Of a DNA stretch of 64,000 nucleotides, positions 36,701 through 49,300 are shown in pieces. Source of the DNA: Parapristionchus giblindavisi (lineage: Eukaryota > Nematoda > Chromadorea > Rhabditida > Diplogasteridae); NCBI GenBank assembly GCA_943737045.1, contig CALSFV010000387.1:1-64000 (forward strand), in the 5' to 3' direction. The notes below the pieces were generated by a model. It worked only from the letters and a program-made list of their open reading frames with translations, was not told the DNA's origin and ran no database searches. Made by a program: the position numbers and the translations under genes. Positions within the stretch are counted from its first letter, which is position 1, and each line of letters opens with the position of its first letter.

Positions 36701-37017
36701 CAGCTGCTCCAAATTTGGTGCTAGCAACATCAAAGTTAGCAGCACGAAGCTCGCGTTTACCATCAGCCATCAATTCGACAATTTCGGCTTTTTTCCTGCA
36801 ATAAAAACGACGCTATAAGAGATGTTAGTTTAGTCAATAGAATATCGAAAGAAAGAAAGGAACCGTTAGAAAGGCGGATAACTTACTGTTCACGAGTAGC
36901 CTCATCCATTTCAGGTTCTACGGGAGCTTCTTCACCATTTTCAACTGCATCAATGGGAGCATTTTGCTCAGGGGCGACGTTCTCATTGGTAATAGTGGCA
37001 TCGTTGAGAGGAGGCAT
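33799..37017 (-). CDS. NASP: NASP-family histone H1/H3 chaperone (SHNi-TPR)
   Basis: Nuclear chaperone that holds H3-H4 before chromatin assembly. Twelve exons run from ATG 37017 to TAA 33799. Residues from about 45 give the first TPR pair (ELMADGKRELRAANFDVAST, then FMYGRAMVELSAVENDLFK), matching the NASP [23 protein letters not shown] region. A long Glu/Asp-rich insert follows (about 150 residues), as in NASP/Hif1/Sim3. TPR2-3 are SAQLAFETLEVAAKIAEK, VYVQLAQCATADEKYDEALE and HEGRINSLRNEFVLAAESYK. A helical tail ends in a basic nuclear-localisation stretch KKRAHDDSEVDESAKKAK. A divergent TMEM42-like gene starts 252 bp away and may share its promoter region. Introns hold a 420-bp TIR element and dispersed repeat B. 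Confidence 0.88.
34015..34145. repeat. Degenerate direct repeat in NASP intron
   Basis: Two imperfect copies of a motif GACCxATTTATAAACTxxCCCG (34023-34045 and 34108-34132) flank a T-rich centre, in an intron near the NASP 3' end. GC-richer than neighbours; probably a decayed interspersed repeat. Confidence 0.45.
34575..35012. mobile_element. Non-autonomous TIR element with 9-bp target-site duplication, hAT/MULE-like
   Basis: 420-bp element at 34584-35003 starting CAGGGGTGTGAAAAATTTCC and ending CACGCACATCCCTG. The ends are imperfect inverted repeats, with GGGAAATTT/AAATTTCCC-type blocks further in. It is flanked by identical AATAACGAT on both sides (34575-34583 and 35004-35012). CAGGG/CCCTG ends are typical of hAT elements, whose duplication is 8 bp; 9 bp could mean a Mutator-like origin or an 8-bp duplication plus one chance match. 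No transposase frame inside. Sits in a NASP intron. Confidence 0.8.
36117..36236. repeat. Dispersed repeat B, copy 2
   Basis: In a NASP intron; matches 18113-18250 through ATCGAGAGG, ATTTGAT, CATTTTCTTATGCAAGTGCA, CACAATA and TTCTTAC. The GC-rich stretch upstream (36065-36145) may be part of the same element. Confidence 0.5.
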
Positions 37018-37269
37018 ACTTATCGCTACAATAAGACAATTAGTGATGGCGATATCATGATCACACTAAAGCAAATGGATTAAATAACGAAAATATCATT
37101 TAAAAAAGGAACATCACGTTCCGCACCAATTTCGCGCACAAATTTTCGAATTTTGCCGCGCTCCAAATTCGCGCCAGGAGAACACTTTATTTGTATTCTG
37201 GAATTTTGCCAAATGCTCATGTTCTTTCACATTTTCCACTACCGTAAACTTGATCTTTGATCTTTTCTA
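37018..37269. promoter_or_regulatory. Putative bidirectional promoter of NASP and TMEM42-like genes
   Basis: 252 bp between divergent start codons. It holds a relatively GC-rich patch with TTCGCGC/GCGCCA words (37128-37175) and a GATCTTTGATCTTT run right before the TMEM42-like start. No defined factor site is claimed. Confidence 0.4.
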
Positions 37270-37849
37270 ATGAGTATTTTATACGCTTCTTTCGCTGGAT
37301 TCTTCGCAAGTCTCAGTTCTGTATGTGGGAAATTGGTCTTCTCAGAGCAATTTCGGCCGGATAATTATGTAGTAAGTACTCTTATTGGGCCTAGACATAC
37401 ATGCAACCACAATCATATTTTATGTAATTGAATGAATACTGATATAAATAAATATTGCATTCATTAGAGGCGGTAGCTGCTCTATTTGGATTATTCCTTG
37501 TTGCTTACATTATGATGTGGTGGTGCCATACTAGAGCTTTATCTCTATCTTCATCAACTGTATCTGTAAGTTATATATTTAAGATTTATATGAAATATAT
37601 ATCTACTAAATAGTATGTTATATACTCTTTTATTTAGGCTCTTCTGGTGAATACATCGTGCAACTTTATTGTTTCTGTAAGTCATTGATTGGTTTACTCA
37701 TTGTAGATTAATCTATAGATACTTTATAGGGAATAGCTGGAAGTATTTTATTTGAAGAGGAACATTCACTTCTTTGGTGGTCAGGACTTCCATTTATTCT
37801 ATGCGGATGTTCACTTATTATGAGAGATGATAAGGAGAAAGATGAATGA
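37270..37849 (+). CDS. TMEM42-like small membrane protein
   Basis: Four exons from ATG 37270 to TGA 37849, about 125 residues, with four hydrophobic segments: SILYASFAGFFASLSSVCGK, VAALFGLFLVAYIMMWWC, SALLVNTSCNFIVSG and LLWWSGLPFILCGCSLIM. The last, with LFEEEHSLLWWSGL before it, resembles the C-terminus of TMEM42, a half-size relative of the EamA/DMT transporter fold. Function of the family is unknown. Short charged C-terminal tail (RDDKEKDE). Divergent from NASP. Confidence 0.7.
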
Positions 37850-38591
37850 ATGAACTTATGCACATGTCACTTCTCTGCTCTTATTAAATAGTTGTTCACA
37901 TATTTTAATAATTATTTTTGATGGTCGGTTTCGATAAACTTTTTAAATTTTTTTCACTTTAAGATTATCTATGTGTTCTAAAATTAAATTATGAGCAATC
38001 ACAATAAAGAATAAAAAATAGTGAATGAAATGATTCCACAGAAATTTAAAAGGTGCAGACTCTTCTCTCTTCTCAGGTGAATTCTTTCAAACGATTCACC
38101 AAAAATTCCATAAAAACATCAACAAATTAAAATTAAATAAGTAAATAACATTCAATAAGAATTTGTTTAGAGCGTTCATCTTCAATTACTGTAACAATAA
38201 AAGTATTAAAAAGAATATTTTATCGATTATTTATAATAATTAGATCCGTCTTTAACTGTGAATAATTCTGATGTGCGATGAAGTTCTTAATTGGACAAAT
38301 GCATTATTTATCATGGGATAGATCGTATTGAATGTAAGTGAATGGAAGAGGATATGTATCATCGGTGTACATGTATATCAAAATATAATAAATGAATGAC
38401 TATAATGGAATACACTAATAAGCAAAGGGAAAGAAGGACTAGAACGATACAATTGATGACATTCATATGGATTGAATGAATATAATATAATGAGATCAAT
38501 ATCATCATAGACTCGATTTGGTTCATCTATTATACTTTATTTGTTATATGTTAGAGGTTAGAATTATGAGTCATTTAGAAGGGAGAAGGGG
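37850..38591. other. Convergent intergenic region
   Basis: 740 bp of AT-rich sequence between the TMEM42-like and Ost-alpha-type genes. No exon, hairpin or array seen. Confidence 0.5.
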
Positions 38592-41500
38592 TCAATTCAC
38601 AGATTCTAAACTATCTTTGGTACTGTTTGGACCAGAATATGTAACACTTCTACATGATGGATGCTTATCGAAGAATGCAGATCGAGATGGCTGAAATGAT
38701 ATACAATATCACATTCAAAGATCAAAGACTATAATTCAATTGTGAAGATCAAAGATCAAGTACCTGTAGAAGAATGGTTGATATAAACGTAACAAGGAAT
38801 GACTCCACTGTCACCAGAACGTTCTTCCAGACTACAAAGATTAAAGATCAGAGATCAAAGATCAATATGATAACATACAGAATGCAGTTTCAAGTGGTGG
38901 TAGTAGTGCTATACCACATCCAAATAGTCCTGCTCTCGCTAAGAAATCGAATACTCCATGTTGAATACCAAAGAATGCAATGAAGAAATCAAGTAGACGA
39001 AATACAACAACGTATCGATATGATGACAGTTCTTCCTATACGATACATTATAATAAACAAATAAAAAAGTTTATAGATAAAGCAAAAACTGACCAATTTA
39101 CTGACAGTAGTAACCATTATATGTGTACCATAGATTCCAATCAAAAGAGAAGGAAGAGCAAGAAAATCGATAACTTTGAGAACACTAAACAATCATTACT
39201 GTATTGATAAGATTACGGTAGATTTGGACTAACTTGAATCCATCTGTAGCGTATTCAAAGTAGATCATAAGAGATACGATAGTCGCTATTAATCGAATCA
39301 TTGGAGCTTGAAGAACCATCATTTCAATCCATCCAAGAGAACGACTCAAATAATTCATTACTGTGGATTGATAGACACATTACGGTAGATTGATACAGAT
39401 TACGGTAGATTGATAGACAGATTACGGTAGATTGATAGACAGATTACGGTAGATTGATACAGATTACGGTAGATTGATAGACAGATTACGGTAGATTGAT
39501 ACAGATTACGGTAGATTGATAGACAGATTACGGTAGATTGATAGACAGAATACGGTAGATTGATAGACAGATTACGGTAGATTGATACAGATTACGGTAG
39601 ATTGATAGACAGATTACGGTAGATTGATACAGATTACGGTAGATTGATAGACAGATTACGGTAGATTGATAGACAGATTACGGTAGATTGATACAGATTA
39701 CGGTAGATTGATACAGATTACGGTAGATTGATAGACACATTACGGTAGATTGATAGACAGAATACGGTAGATTGATACAGATTACGGTAGATTGATAGAC
39801 AGATTACGGTAGATTGATAGACAGATTACGGTAGATTGATACAGATTACGGTAGATTGATAGAAACATTACGGTAGATTGATAGACAGAATACGGTAGAT
39901 TGATAGACAGATTACGGTAGATTGATACAGATTACGGTAGATTGATAGACACATTACGGTAGATTGATAGACAGAATACGGTAGATTGATAGACAGATTA
40001 CGGTAGATTGATACAGATTACGGTAGATTGATACAGATTACGGTAGATTGATAGACACATTACGGTAGATTGATAGACAGATTACGGTAGATTGATACAG
40101 ATTACGGTAGATTGATAGACAGATTACGGTAGATTGATACAGATTACGGTAGATTGATAGACAGATTACGGTAGATTGATAGACAGAATACGGTAGATTG
40201 ATAGACAGATTACGGTAGATTGATACAGATTACGGTAGATTGATAGACAGATTACGGTAGATTGATACAGATTACGGTAGATTGATAGACAGATTACGGT
40301 AGATTGATAGACAGAATACGGTAGATTGATACAGATTACGGTAGATTGATAGACACATTACGGTAGATTGATAGACAGAATACGGTAGATTGATACAGAT
40401 TACGGTAGATTGATAGACAGATTACGGTAGATTGATAGACAGATTACGGTAGATTGATAGACAGAATACGGTAGATTGATAGACAGATTACGGTAGATTG
40501 ATACAGATTACGGTAGATTGATAGACAGATTACGGTAGATTGATACAGATTACGGTAGATTGATAGACAGATTACGGTAGATTGATACAGATTACGGTAG
40601 ATTGATAGACAGATTACGGTAGATTGATAGACAGAATACGGTAGATTGATAGACAGATTACGGTAGATTGATAGACAGATTACGGTAGATTGATACAGAT
40701 TACGGTAGATTGATAGACAGATTACGGTAGATTGATAGACAGAATACGGTAGATTGATACAGATTACGGTAGATTGATAGACACATTACGGTAGATTGAT
40801 AGACAGAATACGGTAGATTGATACAGATTACGGTAGATTGATAGACAGATTACGGTAGATTGATAGACAGAATACGGTAGATTGATAGACAGATTACGGT
40901 AGATTGATACAGATTACGGTAGATTGATAGACAGATTACGGTAGATTGATAGACAGATTACGGTAGATTGATACAGATTACGGTAGATTGATAGACAGAT
41001 TACGGTAGATTGATACAGATTACGGTAGATTGATAGACAGATTACGGTAGATTGATAGACAGAATACGGTAGATTGATACAGATTACGGTAGATTGATAG
41101 ACACATTACGGTAGATTGATAGACAGAATACGGTAGATTGATACAGATTACGGTAGATTGATAGACAGATTACGGTAGATTGATAGACAGATTACGGTAG
41201 ATTGATAGACAGAATACGGTAGATTGATAGACAGATTACGGTAGATTGATACAGATTACGGTAGATTGATAGACAGATTACGGTAGATTGATACAGATTA
41301 CGGTAGATTGATAGACAGATTACGGTAGATTGATACAGATTACGGTAGATTGATAGACAGATTACGGTAGATTGATAGACAGAATACGGTAGATTGATAG
41401 ACAGATTACGGTAGATTGATAGACAGATTACGGTAGATTGATAGACAGAATACGGTAGATTGATAGACAGATTACGATAGAATGATAAACAGATTACGGT

Positions 41501-43999
41501 AGATATACGGTACTTACTTATTAGCTTGTAGCTTCGGCATGAATGGGAAGAAACAACAGAATGGAGGTGTTGAAGTCTCTATTGCTATCCTAAAAAGATT
41601 TTGAAAATATCGATCTATAAAGTTTAAACAAAGTGTACTTTTGTTCAGCCAATCGTTTCTGCAAATAATCTCTTCCAGCGAATAAATTCAATAGAAGATT
41701 GATTATGACCCACAGAGCTATAGTGAAATACCTGCAACATTAATCAATCAATCATACTAATTTACACAAAATGTTTATCATGTGTATAACAAAAATTTTC
41801 TCAAATTCCCTGTTTTCCAATTTAAATATATATGTTAATGAATTATCTTCACAAAGAGAATACCAATACCGTCTAGTGTACACATATCTATCATAAACGT
41901 ATAGGAAAAACACATGTTTTCCAGTAACTACATTTAGATAAAAGAAAGGAATAAATATAATACATGAATCCAGATAGATGACTGAAGAACCAAACTCGAG
42001 GCATAAAACAAGCAACCAATGATGTTAATGATACAAATGGTGTTGTTGATGCTAAATATATGATTGATGTCTTCCTGAAAGTAATTGAAGGTTACGGTAG
42101 TTGATATCGATTATCGATTACCTTTCATGATGAGTAACATAGGCTGATATATACATAATCTGTAGACAAGCCAATCCAATAGTAGCTAGACATGTTGTAG
42201 ATGCAAGTGCAAGGGCCAATATCGCAGGAAGAGGAAGAGCTTAATTTATATATTTAATATTTAATAATATTATAGACCACAATGTGATCTCATTCAATAA
42301 ATGAATGTTTTCATCGAATTAGAGTGCATATTTGGTAGGTATTACACTATTTCCTAATCTAGTTCTTTCTCATTTCTAATATAGAATGAGATGGAAAAGA
42401 GAAAAAAACAGTAGAGTTACGTAAAGAGTTAAATGATCGATATATTGTACCTTGTAAGAATTCTTTAGAATGAGGAATTGGATTTCCATCTGTTGAATTG
42501 TATACAGAAGGACAATCAACTAATGAGTCAGTTATTAATTTGAAGATCGTATTTAATAACTGGAAGATCAAAGATCAAACTACTAATGGTAAAAAAAAGT
42601 CAACTTACATTATCGAACATTATAGAATTAGATGATTGGTCAGTATAACATTCGATACATGCGCCTTAATCAATAATTGAATGATTATTGATTGATTGAG
42701 AAACGAACTATCGACAATGGGAGGCATTGTATAAAGAAGTAGTAAAGAATGAATGAAAGAACCGATTGAGTGAAATGAATGAAGAAGAAATGAAGATATG
42801 GAAATGTGATAGATATAGAAGTAATGAATATAGTATAATATAATTAGAATAGAAGAATAGAAAGATGAAAGTGGAGAGTAATGATAATTGTTGTTACTAG
42901 AAGATACATTGACATGGTCAATGAAACAAATAGAGGTGATTGAAAGGGAGGGGCAGAGGTAGAGGGAGGAGAGGGAGAGGGAGAGATAGGGGAGGGAGAG
43001 GGAGAAGTAGAAGAAGGCGAGAGGGGAGAGTGGTAAGCCTTTGAAAGGACAAACAATCGTGTACCCCTGAGGGATGTACAAAGAGATGATGAAAATGATG
43101 AGATGATGAGATAGATGAAGAAGATGTACTATCGTGAGAGAAGGAGAGGGACAGAGGGACAGAGGGAGACTGAGAGAAATGACCAAGGAGAAGGATGTGC
43201 AGACAAAGAGAAAGTACAGTACATTTGTGTAGATAAGATGATAGAATAAGAAAGGAGAAGGAATGGGGAAAGTAACTCGTTAAGTTTCTAATGGAAGTCA
43301 ATAGATTGTTGTTCCCTTCTATCGAAGGAGAGAACAAAATGAGTGAATAACAATTGAATACTTTATATTGAATTGAATGAATGAATGGAATAGAAGAGAA
43401 GAGTCAAATATAGAAAGAGTTTGATCAGATGTCATTATGAATGGATTATACGTACGGATATATTGATCTATTCTATTGAATCAATGTTCTATCTAAAATA
43501 TATTCATCTACTTCTCCCTCTCCTTCACTCTCCCTCCCCCCCCTTCCCCTCCCTCTCCATCTCCCTCCCTCTCCCTCTCCCCTCCCTCTCCCCTTCATTC
43601 TTCCAGTCTCTCGCACGGAAGAACAACAGCGTTAATTCTGGTTTGTTGCAAAAGAAATGACATAAGAGAGACTCGTGAAGAAAGTGGACACAGTGAAGAA
43701 GATGAAATATGAATTGAAGAGGGAGAGGGAGAGGGAAGGAGAGGGAGAGAGAAGGAGAGGGAGAGGGAGAGGGAGAGAGAAGGAGAAGGAGAGGGAGAGG
43801 GAGAGTGGAACTACAGAAGCCAAGAGACAGAAGTAGAGAATGGTAGCCTAGAGGCATATGTACATAACATTCAATATTTCTTCACAGTTCTGTAACGTCT
43901 GTAGTAAATAATAGAGTTAACGATATCTCGTCTATTCCATATCTCATTATTATTCATATTCAATGGAATAAGGATGAAGAAGGAAACGACATATACCAT
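38592..43999 (-). CDS. Organic solute transporter alpha (Ost-alpha/TMEM184) family protein
   Basis: Seven-helix transporter family Solute_trans_a (PF03619), moving bile-acid or steroid-type solutes in animals. Exons from ATG 43999 to TGA 38592 join in phase. The N-terminal exon is MVYVVSFFILIPLNMNNNEI; then a Cys-containing segment ACIECYTDQ. Helices follow: PLPAILALALASTTCLATIG, SIIYLASTTPFVSLTSLVAC, YFTIALWVIINLLLNLFAG. The family hallmark ETSTPPFCCFFPFMP precedes the large intron. Then RSLGWIEMMVLQAPMIRLIA, VIDFLALPSLLIGIYGTHIM, and FRLLDFFIAFFGIQHGVFDF. The C-terminus is polar. The intron from 41517 to 39345 is almost all minisatellite, and using acceptor TTTGAG at 39345 is what keeps the frame. 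A first intron of 1.2 kb holds CTCCCT arrays. Confidence 0.82.
39361..41507. repeat. 2.1-kb minisatellite, TACGGTAGATTGAT units, in transporter intron
   Basis: About 100 head-to-tail units with two main lengths. Both share the core TACGGTAGATTGAT; the 20-bp form ends ACAGAT and the 22-bp form ends AGACAGAT. Variants replace GACAGATTA with GACACATTA or GACAGAATA. Variant order is not random: the string of a CACATTA unit, a CAGAATA unit, then a 20-bp unit recurs several times, pointing to higher-order duplication. Units at both ends are degenerate (CTGTGGATTGAT at the left; ACGATAGAATGATAAAC at the right). Confidence 0.97.
42945..43032. repeat. GAGGGA array in transporter intron 1
   Basis: About 85 bp of purine hexamers in the first intron of the Ost-alpha-type gene. 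Confidence 0.85.
43513..43806. repeat. Opposed CTCCCT and GAGGGA arrays
   Basis: CTCCCT array at 43513-43596 and GAGGGA array at 43717-43806, 120 bp apart, in the same 1.2-kb intron. They are complementary and could fold into one long stem. Confidence 0.85.
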
Positions 44000-46395
44000 A
44001 TTGATTATGATAATTGAACTTGATAATCTAAAGAAAAGAGTTAATTGATCGTACTCCAATGTTTCTCATTAGAATAGATTCAGATTCAACTTTGACTTCA
44101 ATGAGAATTTTAGTGAAACGATATGAAATAGTGTTAGATATGGAGAATATTAGTCATCCATTATGAAGAGAATCAGAAGGAAGAAGGAAGAAGAATGAAT
44201 GAACTGGTTCAATGTCATCATGAAGTCTAGAGGTTCAACGAGAAGTACAGAAGGAGAGGTAGAGGGACAGAAGGAGAGGGAGAGGGGCAGAGGTAGAGGG
44301 AGAGGGAGAGGGAGAAGGAGAGGGACAGAGGTAGAGGGAGAGGGAGAGGGAGAGACAGAGGGAGATGACGTAAGAGGTACGATTGTCTATAGTTCCTTCG
44401 GGGGACCTCTTGAGTGTGAAGAAGAGTTCAATGAATTAGAAGAATAGCAAATAGAAGAATGAATAGAACGAACATTCAATCTAGTCTTATATCTTTAATC
44501 CTGTAATCATGCCAATCATTTATTGGAGAGGATTATAAAATATTGAAAATCAGAATGAAATACTAAATTATGATGGTAAATCTGTGCGATGGGAATTGTA
44601 TCAACCAAACAATAAATTGCTATCACAATATTTATTTTTCGTACTATTGGATTAACTTCATATGATATAGAAAATCAAGAATGAATAGATGATTATTAAT
44701 TGTCAATGATGGTTGGTATAGACACAACCTGACCTAGTCAACCTTTGTCGCTAGAAATTAAAATCGTGTTGGTCGGACGCAAAATAGGGTAGATGGTACG
44801 CAAAAAATGGAAGGAGGTCAGTACAGAAAAGTAGCTAGGTGCTCATTTTTTAGTTAATTCTGAGTTAATCCGGTAGATCGGGTGGGTCTTGTCACTATCG
44901 ACAATGCCGCCCACGCATGGACACAATATACAATATCAATATATCGAATAGAAAAACATAAGATAACTAATAGCAGATGTTGTATCTTTATCTTCTAGAA
45001 GGAACATGAGCAATAATAATATACCTTTATCATATCTATTATGCCTTCTAGTTATCTTTACTATAGATATAGACTGTAAATCGATAGATTCACTTATTAT
45101 GATATATAAAATGTATGAAAGAATGAAAAGTGTGAGAATGATGATGGGAATGGAAAGGAATAGAATAGAATAGAACGTATGCTTTCTATCTCATATAATT
45201 CTACTTGATTCTATATAGAAGTGAGAAGAGACAGATTAGCTTGAAGAATGTATCTATTGTATTCACCCATATCTAGCCAATAGACGGTAGAGGGACAGAG
45301 GAAGGGAGAGGGAGAGAGAGGGAGAGGGAGAGAGAGAGGGGGATGGGGATGGAAAGGGAGGGGGGACGAAAGTAGTAGACTGGTTAGAATGAAGGTAGAC
45401 AATTATAGTGCGAGAGTATTGGCAGAAACTGTGTAGTGGTCAAATGAAGAAAGAATAGAATGATGTGAATGGAAATGAATGAGATTGTTTGAAGACGATC
45501 TGTATGTTGATATAGAGAAGAGAAGACTAAATTAGATCAAGGGTCTATCTATAGATGGAGATGGAGATGGAAAGATTCAGAAGTGATAGACTAGTAAGGA
45601 ATGAGAAGCGTCTATGGAATCAGTTTTAGTTATAATATTGTTTAAATGTGATAGAGTTTTGCAGAGGATTTTCAGAAATAAATGAAAGTGTGAAGAAAGT
45701 GTAGAATGATGATAAGGACATATAGATGATTATGATGAGAATGAATGATATCATATCAATCATTATTTATTATATTTATCAATGTATTTTTTTAAAATCA
45801 AATCTTGAGTCGACTATCTACAGATTACTAAATTTGAAGTACTAGTGATGAAAATATTCCAGAATATAAATATTATCATATTTATATATTTTATCTTTTA
45901 CTTATTGATCTTTGATATCCAGCGATAAGATATGAAGATACGGACATAGATAGGTCAGGTCACACATGTTCATATGTATACAATCATTGAATTATCTCTT
46001 CACTAGGGTCAAAAGAAATGGTTGAGGAGTATATTCAATCTCATCCAATATTCTATCACTTGTACATACATAGTAGAGTGTAAATAGTACAATATTGTTC
46101 CATTAAATCATTGATAACATCATATCGATCTCTTCATATTATCTAATACATGGTATTACTTTCACTATAGTAGTTACAAAATACAATTGATAGGGAATTT
46201 GTTTCGGTTCTTTCCATCTTTATCACTCTCTCATTCTATACCATTTCTATCATTTTCATTCTTATTTATCGATGCTCCATCAAGATATCTAAAGCTATTT
46301 ATCTTATTTTCTTCAATTTTTAACATGTATTTTTTCGTATAATTTGCAACAGATAGATTTGTAATATTTATATTATCATAGATTATATTTCTAGT
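44000..46395. other. Intergenic region with purine arrays and one GC-richer patch
   Basis: 5' flanks of the transporter and acyl-CoA synthetase genes. Holds GAGGGA arrays at about 44250-44366 and 45287-45366. A GC-richer patch at 44720-44925 (GTTGGTCGGACGC, CGGGTGGGTC, GCCGCCCACGC) is unlike its surroundings and may be a decayed interspersed repeat. No exon seen on either strand. Confidence 0.5.
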
Positions 46396-49300
46396 ATGAC
46401 AATATATTCATCTCCATATGGTTCAATCGATATATCGATTACTCCAGTTCATATTGATCTATTATCACGAATTGATGATGCTATTCTAAGAAATCCATCT
46501 AAGAAAGCATTCGTAAGTATTCACAATCTATTCCAGCTGTCAAAAACATTTTTCACATTTTAATATTTTAATATTCATTGCGATTATATCTTTTAATAGT
46601 TTACCTTCATTTCCTTGTATATCTTGATTAACTTTCAATGTTAATGAGATCAATTCTAGATTGATGGTTCTGATCATTCTAAATTCACTACATATCAACA
46701 ACTAAAAGATCAAGCTCATTCAATATCTCAATTCCTCCATAATATAGGATTCATTAAACAAACTGCGTGTGTTGGTTAGATGATATGTCAATCGATAATT
46801 GATCTTTGATCTTTGTTACAGTACTTCCAAATTGTCGTGAGTTCATTCCATTTTTCCTTGGTGTTTCCCTACAAGGAGGTGCCATATCTGGAGCTTCTGC
46901 TCTCTTTACTGATTGTATGTTATGATCTATTCTATCTGAATCAATCAATATATTGATTTGAGATGAACTGGAGAGACAATTCAATGATTCTCTATGTACT
47001 ATTGTATTCACTGATGAAACACATTTGGATAAGGTTAGAAAGGCAACCAAATCATCTAAGTATATTAAGGTATACATCACACTTTCTTTATTATATTTGG
47101 TGAACTATATCTTTATTGATCGATAAGGAAAGATGATATCAGTTGTCATCACTATTACAATAATATACATATATATCAGGGTTGGGCGGTAAAATTTGAC
47201 GTTACCGATTTTTTACCGGTTTTACCGGTCCCTGACCGTAAAATTTACCGACCGGTAAATTTTACGGTTTCTCTCCGGTAATTACCGAAATTTACACTAG
47301 ATATTCTGCGTTATTTTGGTAAAATTATGTTCGATATCTTGAGAAATTGTCCGTATCCCAGCGCGATTCTATGTCTCAACAGACAGTTACTCTCTCAATA
47401 AATAACACTTATCAAATATATCAATACAACAAAGAAAATGAAAACATTTTTTGCTATAACTACTGTCAAAGAAGAACAAATTAGCCGTTTGTCACACAGA
47501 TATGTAGTTCGAGACACGATATCGCTGTTTTGATGTAATGTATAAACGTATAGACAAACTTGGCAAAACATTTTAGCGGTTTTAAGGGGTTTTTAAGAGT
47601 TTTACCGTTTTTACCGTTTACCGGTTTTTTACCGGTCTGTTAGACCGGTAAATTACCGTTACCGAATTTTTTACCGGTCACCCTTTTCCGCCCAACCCTG
47701 ATATCTATTATAGACGATAATTGTTCTGAGTAAGAATCGTTTTCCTGATACTATTCAATGGAATGAAGTTATCTCTACTAAAGTTGACAGAAATAGAACT
47801 CCTGTCAAAATTAATGTCAAAGATGATGTTGTACTACTACCGTATTCGAGGTATAGTGTGGTCTATCTATCATGAACTGACTTTATTGACAGTGGAACTA
47901 CCGGCTCTCCTAAAGGAGTAATGCTTACTCATGAAAACTTTGGAACAATGATGAAGATGTTTGTCAAGTTAGTGGATACTGTAGATCAATGAATCAATCG
48001 ATAATTGAAGATGTCTTCGAATGAATCATGAGAATAGTGAAGAAAATATTGATATGTATGAAGAAAATCTCTTATTATTTCTTCCATTCTATCATATCTA
48101 TGGATTTGCTCTTACATGTTATACTATTATTGAAAGTATGAAGAATATATGAATATATAATCAAGAATGTATAATCTTATACATATATTGTAGATACAAC
48201 AGGAGTAATTCTTTCATCATTCGATCCAATACTATTTCTTCAATCTATTCAACACTACAAAGTAATCAATATTAAGTTTATCTATTATTGATTAGTTTTA
48301 GATTTCTCAAATGAACGTCGTCCCTCCTATTCTCGTTTTCCTCGCAAAACATCCAATGTGTGATAAATATGATCTATCTTCACTTAAAAGAATAGGATCA
48401 GGTAATCTATAATAAATATTTATGTTATTCCATATAGAAGTTCGTTCAATTTGAGGAGCAGCTCCAGCTGGGAAAGATATCTGTGATGAATTAATGAAGA
48501 GATATCCTAATATTAAATATGTTCAACAAGGTATTCATTACTACAAGAATGATAATATATATTCTTTTCATAATAGGATACGGTATGACTGAATTGTCAA
48601 CAGCATCTCATTTACCTGATGAAGGAAGTGGAAAGAAGTTCGGAAGCTGTGGAAAACTCGCTCCTGGATTACAAATGAAGGTCTGCATTCCTGCCCGATC
48701 CATAGTCCACACGCGGGGTGTGGGCACGGCGATCGATTCAAACATATATTTTTTTTTAAATTCTATTATAATTAAAATATTATTGTTTAAATTTAAAATT
48801 TCATAATATTATTTAATAAGCATAATTATTATAGATCGTATGTATCTCAACTGGAAAGATCCTTCCATTAGGGGAATCGGGAGAGATTTGTATTAAAGGA
48901 CCAACAGTTATGAAAGGATATTTAGGAAGAGAAGATGCAACTAATGAATGTATTAAAGATGGATGGATGTATACTGGTATACACTATCTTTTATACTTTT
49001 ATCATAGGTCGAAAGGTATGTTACAAAGTACCAAGCCTGACCGGATTTTGAGCCAAAATTTCACAAAAATCGATAAACCTGACCGGATTTTGAAAACCGA
49101 TAACCTAGATATTTGACCTATGACTTTTATATCCTTGAAGATCTCCAGACAACATTAATAAGTTTTGTCAATAAAAATTAACTTATCAGTAAATAGTTTA
49201 ATCATGATTTAATATTATAATTATTATTGTAAAACTAATCAATGATCAATAAGGTGACATCGGTTACTGTGATGAAGACGGAGATTTATTCATAATCGAT

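Noticed and set aside
39361..41507. CRISPR-like array
   Set aside because: Units are contiguous with no unique spacers, and it lies in a eukaryotic intron; it is a minisatellite.
42620..43186. 188-residue minus-strand frame with hydrophobic runs
   Set aside because: Covers the first intron and array of the transporter; only its last short part (ACIECYTDQ, in another frame) is a real exon.
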